Part shown: positions 10,967 to 34,200 of the stretch, piece after piece
How positions within the stretch are numbered: the first letter of the stretch is position 1
Layout: every line of letters begins with the position of its first letter
Assembly (NCBI GenBank): GCA_950295325.1
Contig: OX485807.1
Span: forward strand, 3,102,501-3,166,500
Source of the DNA: Polytrichum commune
Lineage: Eukaryota > Streptophyta > Polytrichopsida > Polytrichales > Polytrichaceae
Length of the DNA stretch: 64,000 nucleotides
Reading direction: 5' to 3'
Translations under genes and position numbers: made by a program
The notes under the pieces: generated by a model
Seen by the model: the letters and a program-made list of their open reading frames with translations, nothing else
What the model was told of the DNA's origin: nothing
The model's database searches: none

Positions 10967-13900
10967 ATGAGGCCATTCGGTGTATCTCGATCTGGAGTCC
11001 ACATGAGCCAGCTTGTGGTTGCAGGCCTTTTGTTGGCGAGTGTTGTATCAGTGGCTCTTGCTTTGACAACCTCCGATTATAAAAGTGCACTCGACAAATC
11101 GATCCTCTTCTTTGACCTCCAGCGGTCTGGGAGGCTGCCAAATTGGCAGCGTCTCAATTGGAGGCAAAATTCAGGCCTTTCCGATGGAGGCATGCAAAAT
11201 GTACGCAGATTAATCTACTCTTTTGTTCGGCTGAACAAGATCATTCCTTCTCTTCAGTAGTACTGCTGTAGTAGTCCATACATGCATCTTATAAGCTCTA
11301 GCTCCAACGTCATTGACAGATTACTAACTGGAGATCATGAATCACCTTGTAATTAGGTCTGACATTTAATTTGTCTCGAGAGTAGTGCAAGATTATGCAT
11401 ATGGCTGGACTTATGATGTTTACATTTTGAGAGAATAGATCATATCATGGTCAGTGTCACTTCGATGCATGCTGTATTTCGGTGCTTTTAAATTAGGCCT
11501 GACATTTAATTTGGCTTGAGAGTAGCTAGTGCAAGATAATGGCTGGACTTATGATGTTTACATTTTGAGAGAATAAATAATTTCATGGTCAGTGTCACTT
11601 CGGTCCTGTATTTCGGTGCTTCAATACTTTCAGATTAGACCTGACATCTGGCTTGAGAGTGGTGCAAGATGATGGCTAGACAAATGATCTTCACATTTCG
11701 ATAAAATAGATGATTTCATGGTCAGCATCGATTCGGTGCTCTAATGCGGTGCTTGAATGACCTTTCAGATTAGGCCTGAAAATGGCTTGAGAGTGGTGCT
11801 GCAAGATGATGCAAGCTGGACTAATGATCTTTAAAGTTTGAGAGAATAGATCATGTTGTGGTCAGTGTCACTTCGGTGCTGGATAAGTAGTGAACAAATT
11901 ATTCACCTGATATGCGTGCGGCTATTTTTCTGCAGGTTGACTTGACTGGGGGATACTACGATGCTGGGGACAATGTGAAGTTTGGTTTTCCAATGGCCTT
12001 CTCCATAACCATTCTCTCATGGAGTGCGGTCGAGTTTGGCGACAGTTTGCGTGCAACCGGGCAGCTGGGACACACATTGAACGCCATTCGCTGGGGCACT
12101 GACTACTTCCTTAAGGCTAACACCGGACCTAATGAACTTTGGGTGCAAGTAAGTAAACATCCAAACGTTTAAAGGTTGAGGTTTCTGTATGATGCAAACT
12201 CCAGATTAACAGATTATCTTTTCATCAGCAAGTGATCTACCTTGTCACAGCTCATCAGTTGGTGTAACTTCCACAGATGTGGTAGGTGCAAAATTTGGTG
12301 GTCAGAAATTTCAGGTAGATCGGGGATAGATCACTTCGAGGAATTCGTGAAGTTTTTTGTATGATGCAAACTCTAGTTTACAGATTAATTGTTCATCAGC
12401 AACTGATGGACCTTGTCACGACTCGTCACTTGGTGTAACGTCCACAGCTGTGGTAGGTGCAGAATTTGGTGGTCAGAAACTTCAGGTGAATCATTTTGAG
12501 GAATTCTAGCTGATGTAACGTATACACCGGTGTGGTGCAGGTTGGCGATCCGAGCAGCGATCATCAGTGCTGGGAAAGACCAGAGGACATGGACACTCCT
12601 CGTACAGCTTACAAAGTTGACGTCAACCGCCGAGGTTCGGATGTTGCGGCAGAGACTGCTGCAGCCCTAGCTGCGGCTTCCATGGCCTTCCGAGGTGTCG
12701 ATAACGCTTACTCCGCACGGCTCCTGGCTGCTGCAAGACGGGTAATGCGTTACAATCAATCAACTATTTCTCAAGCTTACCAACCTCATTTGATCGCATG
12801 AATTCATCATGACTGGATGTTGTGCTGGATTCTTTAACTTTCAGTTTGTTCGTTCCTAAGAATGAGACTTAACGACTTAACCCTAACCCCTAAAGATTTT
12901 GCATTCTACGAAGTTTGAATGCAATCCTTTTCTATCTACTTCAGTAATCTCGTACACATGAAGGTATTAAGCTGACATCATATTGGCATGAGATTTGGTG
13001 CAGCTCTTTTCCTTCGCAGACAGATACAGAGGTAAGTACAGTGATGGTCTCGGAGGAGTTGTGTGCCCTTTCTACTGCTCCTACTCTGGGTTTGAGGTGA
13101 GTTGAGATGCAGATCCTACTCTGAATCTTTACACGTCGTTGCTCACAGCCAATTGAAACATTTATGGATGGGGGTCATTCTGCAGCTGCCAGACTGTGGT
13201 GCAATCCTTAATATATTTTTTCCAGCAAGCAGATGTGTCATTCATGGCCCTTGTATCATCTTTGTGTAGAATTACACTGCTCGTATATTGGATAGGTCAA
13301 GCTTGATCATGTCAGGATGTCAACTCAAGTAATTGGTTAAACTGGCAGTTCATTTGATGTTGATTTCAGGATGAGTTGCTGTGGGGCGCCACTTGGTTGT
13401 ACAAAGCGACTGGTGAAACTACTTATCTCCAGTACCTCACTCAAAATGGGAACAGTTTGGGAGGAACAACGATGTCAGTGAACGCATTTGACTGGGATAA
13501 TAAGTATGCAGGAGCGCAAGTCCTCCTTGCACAAGCAAGAATCTGACCTTTGATATCACTACTTGTGACCATCTGTAACTGTATAAACTTCCCATTCAAA
13601 TAATTTATCAAGAAACTCCTTCATCAGATTGGCATAAAAATATCAAGCATTTGACCTTAGAAGTTCCGAAACATCTATGAGTACCAATGGACATGAAATC
13701 CGTTCCTGCCAATGAAGCGATGTTGTATGTTAAAGAGTTTCATTGAAGTACTTACCATGATCTTTGATGCTGCGCAGAATGTCCTCAAGGGAAGCAACGG
13801 GCTTCAAGGTTACAAAGATCGCGCAGATAATTACATTTGTGCTGTCTTGCCAGGATCCATGAGTCAAAGCTCTCAGACTTCTTATACACCAGGTGCACCT

Positions 13901-14764
13901 ACAATTACATACTTCGAAGCTGGCAGCAGCTTGTGATGAAATTAAATTTATCACGACCTCTGCAAAGTATTGCATTCTTATGAGAGATGATTGTAGTTGA
14001 CACTTGTGCTCATCCTTGCATACCTATTCAAGGAGATCGTGTGGGAGCTATCTTGATGATTCGGAAATATTTATGATGATGCATGCAGGCGGGCTCATGT
14101 TCCACAGTGGGCAAAGCAATATGCAGTATGTGACAACAGCAACTTTTCTTCTTACAACCTACGCCAAGTACCTCTCTGCCGCACGAGCTACTGTGAATTG
14201 CGGTGGACGCACTGTGACACCATCGCAGCTTTCCTCAGTCGCTATACGGCAGGTAAACATCACATCCTACATTACACCAACAATGATTTGAGAGAGAATT
14301 ACCTTTTACAACTAGAAAGAACCACCGCTACTTGCAAATTTGATACTACAGTTTAGAAAATTCAATTTCAGATGGGAGGATGCTTGTAGTCTCGATGTCT
14401 CAATTCTTTTACATGTCGCCGGTATGAACTGCAGGTAGACTACATTCTTGGAAACAATCCCAAAGGCATGTCCTACATGATTGGTTTCGGCACGAACCCC
14501 ACCCGAGTTCACCACCGTGCAGCTTCCTTGCCTTCCATGCGTGCTTCCCCGCAGAAGATTCAGTGTCAGCAAGGGTTTGCCTATTTCTACACCGGAAACC
14601 CTAACCCTAATATCGCCATGGGCGCAGTGATTGGTGGTCCCGACCAGAATGACAACATCAACAACATTCGGAGCAATTACGCCCAGATGGAGCCAACCAC
14701 ATACATCAATGCGCCTATTGTCGGAGTTTTGGGCGTTCTCGCAGCTGGCCGAACCTACACGTAA
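10967..14764 (+). CDS. GH9 endo-beta-1,4-glucanase (secreted, class B-like)
   Basis: Eight exons: 10967-11200, 11936-12148, 12541-12741, 13004-13096, 13370-13534, 13778-13892, 14089-14252, 14435-14764. Phases agree throughout and give 504 aa, the usual size for a plant secreted GH9 enzyme. A hydrophobic stretch at residues 14-33 is the signal peptide, so the product should enter the secretory pathway and act on beta-1,4-glucan in the wall. The [17 protein letters not shown] block holds the catalytic Asp pair (D87, D90). RVHHR (419-423) and the Glu of YAQMEPTTY (E481) complete the active site. There is no membrane anchor and no C-terminal carbohydrate-binding module. Intron 5 appears to use a GC donor (CAA|GCAAGA). 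Introns 1 and 2 contain internal tandem repeats. The ATG at 10967 is the first in frame before the signal peptide; the ATG at 11003 would remove residues before the hydrophobic core. Confidence 0.92.
11353..11880 (+). repeat. Four-copy tandem repeat, about 140-bp period, in GH9 intron 1
   Basis: Copies begin near 11353, 11493, 11635 and 11770. Each runs TTAGGYCTGACAT, CTTGAGAGTRGTGCAAGAT, GGCTGGACTTATGATGTT, GAGAGAATA..ATCAT, TGGTCAGTGTCACTTCGG. Periods are about 140, 142 and 135. The repeats fill most of the intron and stop about 55 bases before the acceptor of exon 2. Confidence 0.9.
12186..12510 (+). repeat. Two-copy tandem repeat, 172-bp period, in GH9 intron 2
   Basis: The block starting ATGATGCAAACTC at 12189 recurs at 12361, continuing through CAGATTA, ATCAGCAA, ACCTTGTCAC, TTGGTGTAAC, CCACAG.TGTGGTAGGTGCA and GGTGGTCAGAAA. 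It sits between exons 2 and 3. It differs in sequence from the intron 1 repeat. Confidence 0.88.
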
Positions 14765-16964
14765 TCTGCAACCTGCAAACCGATGTTCATGATGCAATAG
14801 ATGACCTGAGGAGCATCAATCAGAAGTGTTGGTAACATGTAATCTGCTCCGGTTTATTCGAGGTTTCTTGCCGGTATTACATCATCTGCGTCGATCTTAT
14901 TCGAACCTTTTTTTCTACATAGGAAGGGTGTAATACCAGAGGAGGGTTAACTATATAGAAGCGCTGGGAGTTCATATATTTAGCTCCCAAGTATTCTGCT
15001 CCCGGCTACTTCCTTCCTGTTGCCAGTGGTGCTGAGTTATTTCACGAAATTTTTTATAGGAACAGTTTGCGAGAGGGTTTATGCCCATGAATGAAGTGAG
15101 ATGAAGACCAGAGGAAGGTCGAGTAGCCGAAAGAAAATTCTAGGTTGTTCAGCTCCCGGCTTCAGTAAGGACTCCTCATCCTGTGGCAAAGAAATGAGAC
15201 ATTACAAATTTTCATCGTCTTTAAATGTGTATGATGAATCTTTTGGTAAGGTTGTTGGCCAGAGTTTGAGGTCATGTGCATAATATAACTCGCCGTCATG
15301 TCGCAATGGTGGGTAAAATATAACCAAATGGCTTGCCATAGCCATGGCCATAGCTCGCACTTCTCCCTAAGCATACCTGTGGACATTCTATCAAACTAGA
15401 GCAGATTCTCCCCCCTAGAGCAAATTGTACCAATTTTAGTCCGGTGGATTTTTCGACTTTGATGATGACATGTCTTCATTGATATTTCCATCAGCTTCAC
15501 GTCGTTCATAAATCAGTACAAATTCAGAGATATTCGATAAGAAATAGTACGTTACCTGCTTCACCACCAAAGCTGTAGGTGTGATAGGCCATGGCTTGCT
15601 GCACAACCAGGTTATATTCTTGTGGTTCAAGTATCTGCTTAACGTATTTTTTTACATCTAATTCTCCTGGACCAAATTGTTAGCTGCTATGTGATCTTCA
15701 CCGTGTTCACAATGCGTTGTTCTTTAATCATGTAAACAAAGGCATGATGTCACAGACTCGTCAATTCCTTTGCTGAGCTAAAACCTGTTTGAAGGAAGAC
15801 ATGCAAATAAGTTACTGCTGTTTCTCATCCTTAATTTCAAGATTCGTTATAGAGCTTTTGGCACGTCATGGTTGAAGAATCTCCATCAATCCTGGTCCGC
15901 CAACAGACTTGGAATTTTCGCTGCAATAATAACTTCTGCGGTGTAAACTCACGACCGAGAGGATATAGAGGCCACCAAATTGGACTTTCATTGGACTCTC
16001 CCCACAATGGGGTTAACTAACTTAGCAGAGTACCAAATAGTTTTCAAAGATTGCAACTGGAACGGAGTTTCGATATCCCTTCCATACCACATAAAGATCT
16101 GAACATACTACATTTCGTAAGGTGACAAATGCACTTCCAGTTTCAGATTCTCGGCCGACTTTAAAGAATCACATTTATCACCTTGCGATCGATGATGCAA
16201 ATTTTAAAAAGCACCCTTATCCAGCCCTCCACCTGCTGCATGTAGAGCACTCCGCCACGTGGGTATATTCCTTGCGCCAGATGGCGTATACAAGAGAAAT
16301 CTGGTATCTCTTTTGCGGAAATTCAGAAGTGCAAAGAATTCTTATCTCCATCTCATCAATCAATCAATGAACTGTTCTTAGGACTCCGCAATCTCTTACT
16401 TCGAGTGGGCTGAACTATTAGACATCCATACTTCGTCCGAAGTGATAGGACACACAAGAGTTTGAGTTAACTTAGAGCTGAGCCTATGCAAGTCCCCACA
16501 TCTTGGAAGAGATTGGACACATTATAGACGGAATCTACCACATCAAAGAGTTGACGATCTACTCTTCATATTGTTGGTGGATAATCTGAGTGTGTATTCG
16601 AAGGACAGCTTCCTACTTATTCATAACCATCATCTTTAGTGGGTTGCCTGAAGAATTTTCTGTTCTGTTAAGACAAATTGTAGCATTAAACATTTTTATA
16701 ACTTTCTGACGAGCATTAGGAGCAATGTCCTCCATGTACTAAGCTGTACGGAATTCTCGAGCCATGCTCTGATGCCAACTTCTTGTTGAATCTTGTGAAC
16801 TGAAAAGTGCATAAAAAGTGATCGGATATCGTAGTCTGTGAATCGTGTTGTTTCACATACATAGGTTTTAACGAAGTGGTACTTCGATCTTTTTCTTTTT
16901 TTGTTACCTCTGTTGTGAGGATTTTGGGAGATTGGCATCCGGAACATCCTTTAAGGATTTCTTT
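14765..16964. other. Intergenic region between GH9 and GH2 genes
   Basis: No gene is supported. The first few hundred bases should contain the GH9 3' untranslated region. The last few hundred are upstream of the GH2 gene. Open frames here are short and show no recognisable domains. Confidence 0.5.
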
Positions 16965-28726
<11,762 letters not shown>

Positions 28727-29939
28727 GAGGTGAAAAGACCGATATCTTGGTAAATGACTTGCAGGTTTTTAAAATGGAAGGTATGACCGATTTGGCTCAT
28801 GATCATGTATGCCCAACAAGCTTCTCACAATCGTAAAAATTCAACTGAACACTAGTCATTCAGTTCAATACACAGGCCATGTTTTGCTAGCCTGAATATC
28901 TGTTATAGTACTTTGCAATGAACTATAGTGATTAGATTAGGTGTTTCAACTCAAAACTCAGCAATGCAACTCTTGCCGAAAAGTTAGCTCTTCAATGCAA
29001 AGTTCAGGATTCCTCTACTCTTGAGCTCAACTTTAAAGCTCTCCACTTTTGGAGAAAATTTATTACATTGTAGTTCAGAGGAGGCAGTAAGCTCAAAACG
29101 AGAGTCTCAGATGTATGAAAGATCTCAAACCTTCATGTTACATGTCCAGATGTTAATCTAACACTACATAAGCAGGAAATTTCTGCTCAGTTGCAATATT
29201 TCCTCGTGTTCTTTCTAAACATACATATTACTGAGTGTACACTTTTGTACAAAAAGACTTTGATCCAGTCTTGCTTGAATATTCAGGTCTGCACCAAAAA
29301 CTTTTATTCAAAGTTGGTACACACTATCACAGGTTTACATTAAAATTTGGCAGTCATACCATTGGCATTGATGGGAGCTCTCCCTGTTGAGAAAACACGA
29401 CCTCCAAAAGTTGTTAATTTTTATAGGTCTCTTTGACCAGTGCTAAACAACTACATTCATTTCTTTCTGAAATTGCTGCACCATCAAGATGGATTTGGTC
29501 GTGTTGGCAGAACAAGCTGATTTATCCGATTTATCCTACTGCTACCAAATTCAGACAGATATTTAGTGTCTTTGTTTTACCCAATATATCCATGCTGAAT
29601 TTTACAGCTCAACATTTTTATATGCACTTATGATTATTTAATAAATGATCTCAATTTATCTATGTTTTAAATGACATTCTAGTTGCTATTTAAACAATTG
29701 GGGAAGATAATGTATTGAGTATAGGATTCGTATATCAATTTAGTGCAAAAAGCAAAATATTGAACAAATAATTGCAAACCGAAATGTATGTTGCAATCAG
29801 TTGTCAAGTATACCTACGATTTGTACAAACACCCCAACTTATCTGGGTCTATTGCAGAGTCTGCTAGGTGGATGCACAATTGCATAAACCATAAACAAGT
29901 GCCTATGATGTTTCATGTATCATTTGTTGATCATGGTTC
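28727..29939. other. 3' flank of the GH2 gene, no gene seen
   Basis: AT-rich sequence between the GH2 stop codon and the 71-bp duplication. It should include the GH2 3' untranslated region. Open frames are short and unsupported. Confidence 0.5.
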
Positions 29940-29940
29940 A

Positions 29941-30082
29941 AGGTGTAGAAATACATGATCCCTGGTTTATAGCTTGTTCATATTCATTTTGAAATGTTGC
30001 TTCATCATTCAAGGTGTAGCAATACATGATCCCTGGTTTATAGCTTGTTCATATTCATTTTGAAATGTTGCTTCATCATTCA
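29941..30082 (+). repeat. Near-perfect tandem duplication of 71 bp
   Basis: The unit AGGTGTAG(A/C)AATACATGA through TTGCTTCATCATTCA occurs at 29941-30011 and again at 30012-30082. I see one base difference (A versus C) between the copies. This is a recent duplication in intergenic DNA. Confidence 0.93.
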
Positions 30083-30214
30083 AGGACATAAGGACCTTCA
30101 CATAACTCAAGGTAGACGTGCCTAATTCAGTTACTTCTCTTGATCAAGCACCTAAATTTGAGTTTTATGTGGTTAGGTGTAGCTCCAATAATGGATTGCA
30201 AAAAGACATGTGTT

Positions 30215-30545
30215 GAAAAGAGATTGGACTACGTGTTCAAATATGATAACCATTCTACGTTTAATAATCAACATAATTGGGAAACCCATATGATCACTTA
30301 ATAAGCATGAGAATATTCAATTTGATACTAATAAGATATGCATATGAGCTCCACAAATTATGAGGAAAGTGGCTACAGACTCGATTTGGATTTGCTAACC
30401 ATCTCGTACTAACCATGTGTTTCATATCCTAAGAGAAGTGGGCTACTGGGAGAAAGTAACCATTTAAGACTCATTTACCTGAGCACGATTCAGAGCAGAA
30501 TGACCGAAGGTTCAAATCCCAATCCTGAGGATAATTCCTGCAAAG
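30215..30545 (+). repeat. Interspersed repeat family A, copy 2
   Basis: It matches 56180-56680 in order: GATTGGACTA.GTG, a CATATGAGCTCCA.AAAT block, GTGGCTACA, TTGGATTTGCTAA, CTAACCATGTGTTTCATATC and CATTTAAGAC. It lies upstream of the PP4R1-like gene. Confidence 0.6.
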
Positions 30546-31271
30546 GGAGGAGGAGAGAAGGGGCATGCAAGGCCGTGGACCCTATCACCGTTTCTGACAA
30601 CCGCCACCTTTCCTCTCAATTCATCTCCAATCCAGACACATTTATCGCCCTGCATGCGTGCATGCAACACAAATTGCAATGTCACTACATTTACACATGT
30701 ATACCCCCACAGAATTATTTCCATAGTCAATAAATCCGGTGTGCATATGAGGGCTTAAAATGTCTGTCTGCATGTTCAAAGAGTTGTCATGAATGATATT
30801 GACAAGAATCACGAGCATGGGTTGCCATTACCATCATCAGCATCGGGACTGTAAAGCCCTGTTATAAACTAGCTGCTCTTGCATTACCAGCCATGTTGTG
30901 GTTGTTGTTGTTGTTGTTGTTGTTGTTCTCTGGTGTTGTTCAGGCATTCACTAGATGCATACAGGTTTATGGATTAGCCGGACTTTCAAGAGCCTTTTGA
31001 TCAGAGACTTTTGTGTCAAGGCAGGATATTGTTTAGACACATGTGAGAGAGAGGTCATTTGCTATGGTGATGCATGGGCAGCTGCAGATCAGCCGAATGA
31101 AAGGGTCAATGGAGGGGGATAGGAAGCGAAGAATCTCAAAGGAACTACTAGGCACGTAGTAGTAGTCATTGTCGATACATGATAGGTTTTCTTGTCGTAA
31201 ATGTGTTGCAATGTGGTTCCTGCAGAATGGAGGCAACGTTCTGCGTTTCCTTTTGAAACCCTAATTACCGA
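30546..31271. promoter_or_regulatory. Region upstream of the PP4R1-like gene
   Basis: No gene is supported. A trinucleotide run of GTT repeats lies at about 30900-30928. No convincing TATA box was fixed. The start codon at 31272 is the end of this region. Confidence 0.3.
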
Positions 31272-34200
31272 ATGTCGGATGTCCTACACGAATATACTGA
31301 TGCTAGTGATGCAGAAGGATCTGTACGCCACCTTTACAAGCTGCAAAATCACTGTGGTAGTATCACGGGTGATGAATTCCGTGAGTGGGTCCGGGATCAA
31401 AAGAACTTGCTGCATTGCAAGGTGAGGGTAATTAGTCGCAGCAAACTTAATTCCGCAGGTAGAGTTCAAAAGTCTTAGGTTTTGGCACTGGAGTGCATGA
31501 CGTCGACTGGATGGTTGGATCGTTGTTGTTGTTGTTGTTGTTGTTGCGGCAATGAAGAGGTACAAGAGTATCTTGCATTTGAAAACGGTAGCTCCAGGGT
31601 AAGGAGAAGGGGAAGTTGGCCATGGCCTCTCAAGCATCGGCCTGCCAAATGATAGTCAGACCATCATGGTTGGGAGATACAAGCCGGTGGGGAATAGATC
31701 AATCATCCATGTACGCTCATTGCAACCTGTAATGTGGAACGAGGCACAGTATGCTTCGGATGTTGATCCCTTCGAAGATGCTATCAAAGAGGTTAGCAAT
31801 CTTTTATGCCTCTTTACCCTCCGTCATCCTTTATCCAGTAGTAATGTCGTTGCCCTTTCGAGGACCATCTTGCCTCTTGTCATCTCCTGAACCGAACCCT
31901 GTAAGCATTTAGGAAGAGATAAGAGTCAATGTGTACACAGAAACCCCCGAATTTGCACTGAATTTAAATTATGAGCCCTGTTGTATGGCAGCATCGAAGA
32001 GATGCGGGGAGAAGTAGGGAGGAGATCGAGCGGCTTACAGTGGATGAGGATTTGGGGGATCTCGAACGAGCTTGTCTCTTTCTGTCACCAACCGCACACT
32101 CAGTATGGATTCTCCTGGTTTAAAGCTTTTTAGCGGTTTAGCTCGAGTATGTGCATGGAAATTTCGTACAGTAATTGTGATGATCTATCCTATCTAAGGC
32201 CCATGTCAATGTACAGTTTGGCAAAAAGAAATTCTTTAAGGAGAGGTAAGTTGATTAATAGATGTGCGATTCAGAAATGCCTATCATCATTATCCTCATG
32301 CATCAGATTGGTCCAATATGTTCCCCCATAAATTTTATCCCTACACTTAGTAATCACTGCAGCCATTCAAGATGAGATTTTTCAGTTCGACCTAAAGTTT
32401 GATCCGGCAGTGGGTGTATTGATGTTGTACCAAATTGTGTTTTTCATAATCCACAGCTTCAACAAGCCTGTGCTTTGGAGAGACTACATCGGCTTTTCAA
32501 GGAATATGGAGCTGCTGCATACGAAGCCCTCCTTCCAACCCTCACATCATCTCTTGAAGCTTTCAGTCCCCAATCTCAGGTTTGAATGTTGTATTGAGAA
32601 TTTAGGCATTCAGAGAACAACCACATGTAGGTATTCAATTTGGATAGGAAAGTCTTGCTACCATCCAACATATGGATCACATCTGCTTACATCGATACAA
32701 TGCTCATATTCCTCTAGTAGTGAGCTAGGCGACGTAAACTGTACACTACCGGTACATTCTCTTGTGTGGTTGTTGTCCAGGTGATTGCAGCAGAGGCTTT
32801 CACTGCTATGTTGCGGGATGAATCCATCTGGAAAGAGGTGAGCACCCATTCTGATATGGAGGTGTGATTAACCCCGCACAAAGCTTGCTGCGCCCATGTT
32901 GGTTGGAATAGTATAGTTAGGATTGGTTGAATGAGGTCCAAGTTGATTGTAGGTCAGCGCAAAGTCAGACAGGCCAAGCAACTCAACCTAACAAGGTAGA
33001 AGCAACCCATCTGTTGTAAGGTAGTTGACGTGAGCAAATTATAGGTAAGTATGCCTCTTTGACATATGCTCAGGGCCAATTCAGTTCAATTCAGCTCAAG
33101 AGATAGTATATAATGAAATCAAGGTGATTGATGATTTTTTTTTTGCCATCTACATTGCAAGAACGTGGTAAGCAATCAGAGAATCTGGAAGGCAGTAGCC
33201 AACAGTATGATTAGGGTTAGTTGAATGAGGTCCACGCTGATTGTAGGTCAGTGCGAAGTCAGACAGGCCAAGCAACCCAACCTAAGAAGGTAGAGAGAAT
33301 CCATCTGTTGTAAGGTAGTCATCCTGAGCAAATTACAGGTAAGTATGCCTCTTTGACATATGTTCAGAGCTAAATGCAGTTCAATCCAGAACGTGATTAG
33401 CAATCTTGAAGGACTCTGGAAGGCAATAAGTTAAAGCAACCAGTACAGAAGGGTCTGACTTGATGTAAGTGATGGATGGAGGATCTGGGAGGATAGGCGC
33501 CAGACTGGTTTCTTCCCATGGCCATCACCATGGTCAAAACTCCTCGTAGCAGTGAAGTTATGAACGCTTGGCTGGGGACACTTCGAGCTTTAGTGCCGTT
33601 GGTGCCACAACAGGTATGTTTCTCAGTTCTGATTCCTCATATATTAGTAGTGGTAGGCTCAACAGTAATTCAACTCTGACCAGATAGATAGGCCATTTGT
33701 TCAAACTGGAAGCTGACCATGCTTGAACAAAAGATACTAACAGAGCTGAAAAGTGGGCAAATCCTTGGCAGTCAGAGTGATGTGCAGTGGTTTACTAGAA
33801 AGTTGAAGTTGTCTTTCTGGTTCATGCATGGCAGGTGCTCACTGACGACCTTCTACAATTGGCTCTTGCCAAAGCTCAGGAAGAAAATGTCCAGGCCCAC
33901 ATAGTTTGCTGCAATATTTTTGGAGCCATTGCACCCTTACTCGATGAGAAATTTGTAGTGCAGACTTTTCTGCCCAAAGCCATGGCGTTGTGTCAGGTGC
34001 AACCTCTCCCAGTTCTTGCATGTGGGACGAAGGGACAACGCCTCTGATAGGCTAAGATTCTTGATAGACATATGAATGAGGTGAAGCATGTATATTGTAG
34101 CACATACCGTATCTGACGAAATGTAGATACCACAAAGTTAGTGTAAAAAGTAATTCTACTGACTCTCTGGAAACAAATTCCCAATGCTGCCCCATGTACT

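Noticed and set aside
14596-14612. Telomere-like AACCCTAACCCTAA
   Set aside because: It lies inside the last GH9 exon and encodes the Asn-Pro-Asn-Pro-Asn stretch in frame, so it is coding sequence by chance.
30500-30530. tRNA gene suggested by GGTTCAAATCCC
   Set aside because: The word fits a B box, but no cloverleaf can be drawn around it and it is part of dispersed repeat family A.
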